DNA from: Aureococcus anophagefferens
Lineage: Eukaryota; Sar; Pelagophyceae; Pelagomonadales; Pelagomonadaceae
Assembly (NCBI RefSeq): GCF_000186865.1
Contig: NW_008705581.1
Location: forward strand, 37,364 to 50,780
Direction of reading: 5' to 3'
Length of the DNA: 13,417 nucleotides
Shown here: piece by piece, positions 7,502-13,417 of the stretch
Layout of the letters: each line of letters begins with the position of its first letter
How positions within the stretch are numbered: position 1 is the first letter of the stretch
The notes under the pieces: generated by a model
Database searches by the model: none
What the model was told of the DNA's origin: nothing
Seen by the model: only the letters and a program-made list of their open reading frames with translations
Made by a program: the position numbers and the translations under genes

Positions 7502-7734
7502 CAGGCGTGCGTCTCGGAGGGGCTGATGAGAAGGTAGGTTCTCGCATCCTACTCGCACTGATTTTGCCACTGGCACTGCATTGTCCATGCATCATCGCTT
7601 CAAGGTATTCCGAAGCGCGATCTGGAGTGACAGCCGCGACGCTCGACGCGCGCCGCAGCCCTCGCACGCCGGCGACGCGCGTCGCCTCGGCGCCTGAGCT
7701 CGTCGGTAGCGCCTGCGCGCGCCGGCACCTACCC
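7502..7734. promoter_or_regulatory. Divergent intergenic region (hydrolase / patatin lipase)
   Basis: The head-to-head hydrolase (-) and patatin (+) genes are separated by 233 nt (146 nt if the hydrolase starts at 7588). The part at about 7535-7620 is distinctly AT-richer than the coding DNA on either side, as expected for a shared promoter. I find no convincing TATA box. A short inverted repeat (gtagg...cctac) lies near 7533-7551 and may be chance. Confidence 0.4.
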
Positions 7735-9861
7735 ATGTGCCGCCCCCCGCCGCCCGACGAGGCGTCGGCCGTGCCCCCGGGCCCGACGGGCCTGCGGTCG
7801 CGGAGCGCGTCCGCCGCGTCGCAGGCCCCGTCCGAGGGCCGCGAGTCGCGGTCCGGCTCGGGCACGTCGACGTCCAACGCCTACATCAACAAGGAGCTGC
7901 TGCCGGCGGAGTTCGGCCGCTTCTACTGGCTCACGTATTTCGGCAACTACGCCGTCGTCTACGGCGTCGCGCGCAATCTGTGGCTCGCGGCGAGCCCGCG
8001 GGCCTACTACGTCGCGTCGACGCTGGGCTTCACCATGTGGCCGCGGTTCAACCGCGTCACCTACCACATCCTGCGCTGGCCCATCCTCGTGGTCGTCTAC
8101 GCGTTCGTCTTCGTCGAACTCTTGTTCTACTGCGCGCTGCGGCTCTTCGTCGCCTTCGCGGAGTTCGCCGTCGCGACGCCCAAGCACCGCGAGCTCCGCC
8201 ACGCCCTGCGCCACTCCAAGGACTACGAGACCTGGCTCGCCTGCGCGCGCGCGCTCGACTCGTCGAAAGGGGTCGCCGTCTGGCAGAGCGACCTCCGGTC
8301 GACGCGCTACAACTGGCCCTTCGTCAAGGGTTTGATCGCGCAGCTGCGCGAGGCGCGGGCCTCGGACGACTGGCGCGCCGTCGCCGTCGCGCTGCGCCTG
8401 TGCTCGCGGCCCAACGTCGGGGGCATCATGGCGCCGCAGCTCTTCTCCGCCACGCACACGGGCGACCCGAAATTGGTCGTGACGGACTTTGTGGAGGAGA
8501 TCGCCGCGAGCGTGCGCTGGCTCACGGCCTACGCGTTGGCGTCGAACGACGCCGCGTGCGTGTCGACGGCGCGCGAGCTCCTCGGCGCGGCGCGCGAGTC
8601 CTACGGCCGCACGGTGCTGAGCCTCTCCGGCGGCGGCGCGCTCGGCACCTACCACTTCGGCGTCGTGCGCGCGCTGCTCACGGAGGACATGCTCCCGGAG
8701 ACGATCTGCGGCACGTCGGCCGGGTCCATCATCTCCGTCTTCGCGTGCTGCCGCACGCGGGCGGAGCTCGAGGAGGATTTGTACGACGACGCGAAGCTCG
8801 TGCGCTACCTGCGGTGCTTCGACCGGTCGCCCTGGGCGTGCGTCAAATCGTTCCTCAAGACGGGCCACGCCTACGACGGCGGCGAGTGGATGGACATTGC
8901 CAAGTGGTTCGCGAACGACCGGCCCGAGGGCGTTTTGAACATGACCTTCGCCGAGGCCTACGCGCGCTCCAAGAAGAAGCTCGCCATCACGGTCCACGCC
9001 AAGGGCAAGCGCGCGCCGCCCGTGCTCCTGACGCACCTGACGTCGCCGCACGTGACGATCGTCTCCGCCGTCGTCGCGACCGCGGCCGTCCCTCTGCTCA
9101 TCGCGCCCCAGGTGCTCCTCGAGAAGGACCCGGAGACGGGCGTCGTCGCGCCCCAGGCCGGCGGCGAGGCCTACATCGACGGGTCCATCGTCCACGACAT
9201 CCCCACCGTCGGCCTCAAGGAGGCGTTCAACGCAAAGTTCGTCGTCGCCTCGCAGGTGAACCCCCACTTCCAGCCCATGCTCTACTCGACGCACGGCGCC
9301 GCGGGCGAGCCCTGCCGCTGGAGCCCGTCCTTCGGCGCGCTGAGCTCGGAAGACGCGTGGCGCGGCGGCTTCGTCCTCGCGGCGCTCGAATTGTATCTAC
9401 GGACGGACATGGTCAACAAACTAAAGTTCCTCGCGGACATCGACGCGTCGCCGGGCTGGAGCGGCAAGATGTTCGCCCAGTCCTTCGAGGGCACGATCAC
9501 CATCACGCCGCGCCTCGCGCCCGTCGACTACCTGAACCTGTTCTCGAACCCGACGCCGGGCAACATCGGCCGCTACACGCGCGAGGGCCGCGTGGCCACG
9601 TACCAGAAGATGGCCATGCTCCGCACGCGCCTCTCCGTGGAGCGCGCCCTCAACGAGGGCTGCGACGCGCTCCGGCCGAAGCCCGCGCTCGTCCGCGCGT
9701 CCAGCGACCACGGCTTCGCGGGCCACGGCGCGGACCGGCCCAGGATGCGGCGCCTCGGCGGCGCGGGCGCGCTCGACTGGGCGACGCCGTCGACGATCTC
9801 CGCCTTCCCGGACGTCGACGCGGACCCGGACGCCCACTGCTTCGACGACGACGGCCTGTAG
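7735..9861 (+). CDS. Patatin-domain triacylglycerol lipase, SDP1/TGL3-4-5 type
   Basis: This 708-residue protein resembles plant SUGAR-DEPENDENT1 and yeast Tgl3/4/5, which hydrolyse triacylglycerol on lipid droplets. A hydrophobic segment (about 115-147, WPILVVVYAFVFVELLFYCALRLF) could anchor it to a membrane or droplet. A DUF3336-like region follows (YETWLACARALD ... W), then the patatin domain. That domain has the oxyanion motif SGGGALG (298-304), the nucleophile elbow GTSAG with Ser328, and Asp482-Gly483 in YIDGSIVHDIP completing the Ser-Asp dyad. The C-terminal tail after about 640 is low-complexity and acidic. The ATG at 7735 starts the first stretch with normal codon use. No intron is needed. 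The TAG stop lies 9 nt from the stop of the convergent gene. TAG lipase is assigned by family; phospholipase activity is not excluded. Confidence 0.88.
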   Translation: MCRPPPPDEASAVPPGPTGLRSRSASAASQAPSEGRESRSGSGTSTSNAYINKELLPAEFGRFYWLTYFGNYAVVYGVARNLWLAASPRAYYVASTLGFTMWPRFNRVTYHILRWPILVVVYAFVFVELLFYCALRLFVAFAEFAVATPKHRELRHALRHSKDYETWLACARALDSSKGVAVWQSDLRSTRYNWPFVKGLIAQLREARASDDWRAVAVALRLCSRPNVGGIMAPQLFSATHTGDPKLVVTDFVEEIAASVRWLTAYALASNDAACVSTARELLGAARESYGRTVLSLSGGGALGTYHFGVVRALLTEDMLPETICGTSAGSIISVFACCRTRAELEEDLYDDAKLVRYLRCFDRSPWACVKSFLKTGHAYDGGEWMDIAKWFANDRPEGVLNMTFAEAYARSKKKLAITVHAKGKRAPPVLLTHLTSPHVTIVSAVVATAAVPLLIAPQVLLEKDPETGVVAPQAGGEAYIDGSIVHDIPTVGLKEAFNAKFVVASQVNPHFQPMLYSTHGAAGEPCRWSPSFGALSSEDAWRGGFVLAALELYLRTDMVNKLKFLADIDASPGWSGKMFAQSFEGTITITPRLAPVDYLNLFSNPTPGNIGRYTREGRVATYQKMAMLRTRLSVERALNEGCDALRPKPALVRASSDHGFAGHGADRPRMRRLGGAGALDWATPSTISAFPDVDADPDAHCFDDDGL

Positions 9862-9870
9862 TAAAATCTC

Positions 9871-10845
9871 TTAGGACGCCTTCGCGGCGAGCGTCTCCGC
9901 GAGCCAGCCGAGGCCGCCGTCCGCGGGGAGGAGGACGTCGTAGGCGGCCTCGAAGCTGGCGCGCGTGCCCCAGGGGCTCGCCGGGTCGAAGAAGCCCACG
10001 GCGGCGCCGCAGGCCTTGGGCACCGCGGCCCCGACGGCCGCGTCGCCGACGGAGTCGCCGAGCACGAGGAGCCGCCGCGCGTCCGCGGCGCCCGTCGCCG
10101 CGAAGTAGGCCGGGAGCCTCCCGTGGGCGTCGCGCTTGTTGCCGCTATGCACGGGCTCCTCGGGGAAGGCCCCGACGACGACGCCGTCGTCGTCCGTGAT
10201 GAGCCGGTTCGCGAGGACTTTGATCCCTTCGTGCCCCCCCCCGTCGAGCGCGGGCGCCGCGTCGTCGAAGCCCGCCCTCGCGAGCGCGCCGAGGATGACG
10301 TGCTCGAGGCCCGCGGACACGACGAGCGTCGGCACGCCGAGGCGCCGCAGCTCCCGCAGCGCCGCGGCAGCTCCCGGCCGGAGGACCGCGGGATCCTTCG
10401 CGTCCGCGGCCTCGAGCGCCGCCATGGTCACCCCGTGCGTCGCGAGGAGGCCGTGCACGTCGTCCCACCAGCTCCGCATGGGCCGCCCGCGGATCGGCGG
10501 CGGCCCGCCCGCGTCGCCGAAGCGCCAGTAGGGCTCGAGCGCGGCCTCGAGCGCCGCGTCGTCGACGCGGCGGAGGCCGTCGTGGCACTGGGACGAATTC
10601 GACGCCGTGAGCGTGCGGTCGAAGTCGAAAATGACCTGGAGGCCCCGCGCGCTCGCCGGGCCGAGCACGGCGGCGATGCTGGCCTCGCCGCCGTTGAAGT
10701 ACTCCGCGCGCGCGTCGCCGAAGACGGACCGCGCGACGCCGCGACGCCTGCGGCGCACGAGCGCCTGCATCGTCAGGAAGCCGAGGCGCAGCGCAACCAT
10801 TGTTGTTAGGCCTTGCACGACGAGCCGCCGCGCGTCGAGCGGCAT
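9871..10845 (-). CDS. HAD-superfamily 5'-nucleotidase, UMPH-1 / cytosolic 5'-nucleotidase III type
   Basis: The 324-residue product has the HAD motifs in UMPH-1 form. Motif I is IFDFDRTLT (nucleophile Asp74, Asp76), motif II is VVSAG (Ser177), Lys237 lies in PVHSGNKRD, and motif III is LGDSVGD (Asp264, Asp268). The pattern FDFD-R-TLT plus NK and GDSxGD is typical of NT5C3-like enzymes, which dephosphorylate pyrimidine mononucleotides (CMP, UMP, in some cases m7GMP). Residues 1-66 are outside the domain and include a hydrophobic/basic stretch (VALRLGFLTMQALVRRRRRG) that could be an organelle signal or anchor. The ATG at 10845 gives the longest frame. The ATG at 10800 (M16) has a better initiation context (acaacaATGG) and may be the true start, since 10845 overlaps an ATG on the other strand. 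TAA stop at 9871-9873. Confidence 0.85.
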   Translation of the reverse strand: MPLDARRLVVQGLTTMVALRLGFLTMQALVRRRRRGVARSVFGDARAEYFNGGEASIAAVLGPASARGLQVIFDFDRTLTASNSSQCHDGLRRVDDAALEAALEPYWRFGDAGGPPPIRGRPMRSWWDDVHGLLATHGVTMAALEAADAKDPAVLRPGAAAALRELRRLGVPTLVVSAGLEHVILGALARAGFDDAAPALDGGGHEGIKVLANRLITDDDGVVVGAFPEEPVHSGNKRDAHGRLPAYFAATGAADARRLLVLGDSVGDAAVGAAVPKACGAAVGFFDPASPWGTRASFEAAYDVLLPADGGLGWLAETLAAKAS

Positions 10846-10943
10846 GTGCGTGACGGGCCGGCGCGACTACGACGCGTCGGACCTCGCGGCGGCCTACGCG
10901 TACCTCGACGGCGGTGCGGAGGTAGATGCAACATCTGTGCAAG
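10844..10943 (+). CDS. Possible ankyrin first exon or truncated ankyrin gene
   Basis: From the ATG at 10844 the frame reads MCVTGRRDYDASDLAAAYAY..., then LDGGAEVDATSVQ, which looks like one ankyrin helix pair and turn. The codons are GC3-rich like real genes here up to about 10915. The frame stays open further but loses ankyrin character. A GT at 10944 with an AG at 11090-11091 would define a 148-nt intron joining this exon in frame to ATPFAKRRR of the downstream ankyrin gene. Equally it may be a leftover of a separate ankyrin gene. Its ATG overlaps the minus-strand ATG of the nucleotidase gene in a shared CATG (10843-10846). Confidence 0.4.
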
Positions 10944-11072
10944 GTAGACATTCCCGTCCCGAGTCAAGCCAAGCGCGCCGCCCAGCCTCGGTGCCTCAGA
11001 CGGCGTCGTCGGAGTTCGTCGCGGCGCGCGGGGTCCGCGCGGCTCGAGGCTTGTGCCCGCTGTCGCAGCGTG

Positions 11073-12215
11073 ATGGGACGCAGGAACTCAGCGACCCCTT
11101 TTGCCAAGCGCCGCCGCGCCGAGCTCAGGCTAGAAGCGGAGCGGGAGGCCCGCGCCCGACGCGAAATGCTAGAAGAAGCCTGCCGGGACGGGCGGACGGC
11201 TCAGCTCCAAGAGATGCTCGACGACGACGGACCTACGTCCGAAAAAGACAACGGACCTACGTCCGAAAAAGACGACCTGCTGTGTTACACGTCGAAATTT
11301 GGTCACGTCGACGCTGCACGACAGCTCCTAGAGTACGGCGCCCGCCGAATGTTGAACGTGTGCATGTGGATTGCGTGCGAACGGGGTCATGCAGACATGG
11401 TGCAGCTGTTCGTCGAATACGGTGCCGAAATCAACCCGGAGGATGATGATGATTCGGAGGATGATGATGATTCGAGGACACTGCTGTTCGTCGTGTGTGA
11501 AAAAGGGCATGTCGACGTGGCGCGAGTGCTGCTGGAGCAGGGTGCCGACGTCCACGCTGTGACCTGGTTCAATTCTCATCGTGGCGACTACTCTTTTCAA
11601 GACGAAAGTGAGATTTACGCCAGTTATGTTGATGATGTGGATGATGGGGATTCGATTGAAGAAGAAGTAAAGAAACTTTATAACGACGAATACCGCGAGT
11701 TCTCCAAAGAAGAACAAGGGATCGAGCCGTTACTGATCGCGTGCATCAACGGCCACGTCGACGTGGCAAAATTGTGTTTGGACTACGGCGCCGATGTTAA
11801 CCAGTGGTCTGGGGATCGTCTCGATAATTTTCCGTCGGACGAAGATGGAGTGATGACGCCGCTATCAGTGGCCTGCAAAAATCGATGGAAAGTCGACCTC
11901 ATACGGCTGCTCCTCGAGCATGGCGCCGAGGGCGAGCTGCCGTCGCTGGATTCGGCCTGCTATTATGGCGACGTCAGCATGGCGGAGCTCATCCTCGAAT
12001 ACACTGACGACCGCTGTGTGGTGACGCACGACCGGCGCGGCGTCCCGCTCGTCTACACAAAAGACATCGTGCGAGTCCTGCGGAAAGACTACGCCCTGTC
12101 TTTCTACCTCAACGTCATCGGCCATCGCGACGAGCATCCGGAGCGGCAGGAGCGGGCTCGCGAAGTCGTGCGGCGCGTCGTCTCGTACCTCACGCCGCGC
12201 GCGCGGCAAGCCTGA
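11073..12215 (+). CDS. Ankyrin-repeat protein
   Basis: The 380-residue product begins with a basic coiled-coil-like segment (about 12-32, AKRRRAELRLEAEREARARR). It then has six or seven ankyrin repeats, seen as GHVDVARVLLEQGADV, GHADMVQLFVEYGAEI, GHVDVAKLCLDYGADV and similar. Two insertions break the array: an acidic tract (122-134, two SEDDDDS-like units) and an acidic/charged loop (about 165-215). The C-terminal ~60 residues (KDYALSFYLNVIGHRDE ... RRVVSYLTPRARQA) are not ankyrin. No enzymatic domain is seen, so protein-protein binding is the only role that can be inferred. Base composition is visibly lower in GC than the neighbouring genes, with many gat, gaa and aaa codons, and two in-frame minisatellites lie within the coding sequence. 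An upstream exon at 10844-10943 is possible. Confidence 0.82.
   Translation: MGRRNSATPFAKRRRAELRLEAEREARARREMLEEACRDGRTAQLQEMLDDDGPTSEKDNGPTSEKDDLLCYTSKFGHVDAARQLLEYGARRMLNVCMWIACERGHADMVQLFVEYGAEINPEDDDDSEDDDDSRTLLFVVCEKGHVDVARVLLEQGADVHAVTWFNSHRGDYSFQDESEIYASYVDDVDDGDSIEEEVKKLYNDEYREFSKEEQGIEPLLIACINGHVDVAKLCLDYGADVNQWSGDRLDNFPSDEDGVMTPLSVACKNRWKVDLIRLLLEHGAEGELPSLDSACYYGDVSMAELILEYTDDRCVVTHDRRGVPLVYTKDIVRVLRKDYALSFYLNVIGHRDEHPERQERAREVVRRVVSYLTPRARQA
11227..11274. repeat. 24-bp in-frame tandem duplication
   Basis: Bases 11227-11250 and 11251-11274 are 24-bp copies (acggacctacgtccg...) differing only at the last base. They encode the duplicated GPTSEKDN/D octapeptide in the ankyrin protein. 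Each unit contains a short inverted repeat, cggac...gtccg. Confidence 0.9.
11437..11472. repeat. 18-bp in-frame tandem duplication (acidic repeat)
   Basis: The 18-bp unit cggaggatgatgatgatt occurs at 11437-11454 and 11455-11472 and is perfectly repeated. It encodes two acidic EDDDDS units inserted between ankyrin repeats. The gat-triplet core makes it prone to length change. Confidence 0.9.
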
Positions 12216-12261
12216 GATCCGACGCCCTCCCATTTGCTTCGCGTGCTTAAGCCAGCTCTCC

Positions 12262-13417
12262 TCAGTAGACGGGCCGGTCCGACGTGGAGATGTTGAGGAC
12301 GACGGGCCGGTCCGCGCTCGTGATGTTGCCCCACCACTCCCGGAGCGCGGGGCTCGTCGGGTTGAACTCGGGGCCGACGCTGACGTAGGCGCGGCGCGCC
12401 GGCGCGCCGCCGTAGGCGCCGCCGTAGGCGCCCCGGCCGAGGCGGGGCCCGGCCGCGGGCTTCCAGTCCGAGAAGGCCGCGCCGCGCTCGTAGTACGTCT
12501 TTGGCGGCGGCCGGCGGACGATGTCGCCGTGCCACGTGTGGCGCGGCCGGGGCGCGTCGCCGAGGAGCGCGGGGTAGGCGAGGTGGCCGCCGTCATCGCC
12601 GCGGATGTCGTCGAGGTCGTGGCGGAGCCGCCCCAGGTCCGCCTCGAGCTTCCGCGCGATGCGCCTGATTCAAATCCGCAACTCGACTTCAATGTGCGCG
12701 TACGCGACCGTTTCGACGCGATCACTTCGGCTAGGCTTCGAGACCTCGAGGAGAGCGATGGATTCGTCCAAAAATCACCCAAATCGACGTCGATGTGACC
12801 GAGCTGGAGAGGTTCGAAGTTTCGTCGGGACCACCCAGTGGTTGATTTCCACGCGGCGATGCGCGTCTGCGACTCCATGAGCGCCGCGAACTCGTCGCGC
12901 GCCGCGCGCGCCGTCGCCTCGGGCGCTCCCCGCGGCGGCGAGCCCCCGGCGGCCCCCGGCGCGCCGGGCGGCGCCGCGGCCGCGAGCGGCGGCGCGGCCG
13001 CGAGGAGCCGGGGGGCCGCGCCGCCGCCGACGAGCTCCTTGATCGTCGCGCGGATCTCGTCGCCGAGGGTCTGCGCCTGGCAGGCGAGGAGCTGGGCGAC
13101 GTCCGCCGTGGACAGCGTGCCCACGGACGCCGCCGCCGCGGAGAAGTTCGCCGACGAGCCGAGATCGTCGCGCGGCGGCGGCGGCGGCGAGGCGACGGGG
13201 CGTCGCGGCCTCGCCGTCGCTCCGCGCGCGCTCCTCGGCCTCGAGGGCGCGGCGCCGCCAGCGGTGGAGCTCCTCGTCGCGCCGCGGCGACGCGGACCGC
13301 TCGCGGCGGAGCTCCTCCTCGGCCGCGAGCGCGCGGTCGCGCCAGCGCCGCGACTCGTCGCCGGGCGGCGTCGGCGGCGCGAGCCGCGGCGCGGCCGCGG
13401 ACGCGCCCGCGCCGGGG
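12262..13417 (-). CDS. Unknown protein with coiled-coil segments, 3' part, one introner and a frame disruption
   Basis: I do not recognise the family. Exons are >13417-12865 and 12664-12262 (TGA at 12262-12264). Removing the 200-nt intron 12665-12864 (GC-AG, phase 2) gives an open frame of 220 codons from about 13124 to the stop. In order, the protein shows a charged coiled-coil with a repeated RRWRDRALAAEEEL-like unit (13410-13210) and a Pro-rich linker (SPPPPPRDDLG). An Ala/Pro/Gly-rich region and a second coiled coil (RDEFAALMESQTRIARKLEA) follow, then a Tyr/Gly-rich tail ending NISTSDRPVY. The coiled-coil frame and the downstream frame differ by one base; they would be continuous if the GGGG run at 13197-13200 were one base shorter. 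The 5' end lies beyond the window. The gene converges with the ankyrin gene, 46 nt apart. Confidence 0.6.
12665..12856 (+). mobile_element. Introner element, family 1, inside a minus-strand gene (intron 12665-12864)
   Basis: A perfect 8-bp duplication, cgatgcgc, lies at 12657-12664 and 12857-12864. The element reads in the same strand sense as those at 707 and 1756 (left ctgattcaaatcc, right ttgatttccacgcgg), but the host gene runs on the minus strand, so relative to the gene it is reversed. Read on the minus strand, the intron begins GC at 12864 and ends CAG at 12667-12665. The left end lacks about four bases present in other copies. Splicing joins ESQT to RIARKLEADL in frame and opens the frame to the TGA at 12262. 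Confidence 0.88.

Noticed and set aside
4295..12264. A functional operon or metabolic gene cluster across the window
   Set aside because: Genes alternate strands, belong to unrelated processes and have eukaryotic features. The lipase and E2 both touch carbon metabolism, but nothing in the sequence links them.
1..13417. tRNA, rRNA or other structured RNA genes
   Set aside because: I saw no tRNA-like T-loop/anticodon pattern or rRNA signature in the gaps between genes, which are short; a covariance-model scan was not possible.

Overview
This is nuclear DNA from a GC-rich eukaryotic microalga, not a prokaryote. Genes carry spliceosomal introns that are themselves short transposons (introner elements). 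The proteins are eukaryotic: a mitochondrial pyruvate dehydrogenase E2, an SDP1/TGL-type patatin lipase, a UMPH-1-type 5'-nucleotidase, and long Cys-rich and ankyrin-repeat proteins. Roughly 200-bp introners with terminal inverted repeats (TIRs) and 8-bp target-site duplications (TSDs) are known from the pelagophyte Aureococcus anophagefferens. A pelagophyte is therefore my best guess at the source; this is inference.

Layout. (1) 1-4011, + strand: 3' part of a gene for a secreted or surface Cys-rich repeat protein. I resolve six introns. Four are copies of one introner family (elements 100-299, 366-581, 707-910, 1756-1954), one belongs to a second, unrelated family (3650-3835), and one is a short 88-nt intron (1194-1281). 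(2) 4295-5617, +: dihydrolipoamide acetyltransferase (PDC E2). (3) 5753-7501, -: HSL-type alpha/beta hydrolase with an unrecognised C-terminal domain. (4) 7735-9861, +: patatin-like triacylglycerol lipase. (5) 9871-10845, -: HAD-type pyrimidine 5'-nucleotidase. (6) 10844-12215, +: ankyrin-repeat protein and a possible ankyrin first exon; base composition is lower in GC than the neighbours. (7) 12262-13417, -: 3' part of an unknown coiled-coil gene containing another family-1 introner and an apparent one-base frame disruption.

The genes do not form a pathway. They are packed tail-to-tail and head-to-head, with stop codons as little as 9 nt apart. The main point of interest is the set of introners. 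In each one, removing the element plus one copy of the 8-bp TSD restores an uninterrupted reading frame exactly. The 3' splice site (CAG) is the end of the transposon, and the 5' splice site is the first two bases of the upstream TSD copy. In six of the seven introns that dinucleotide is GC, not GT.
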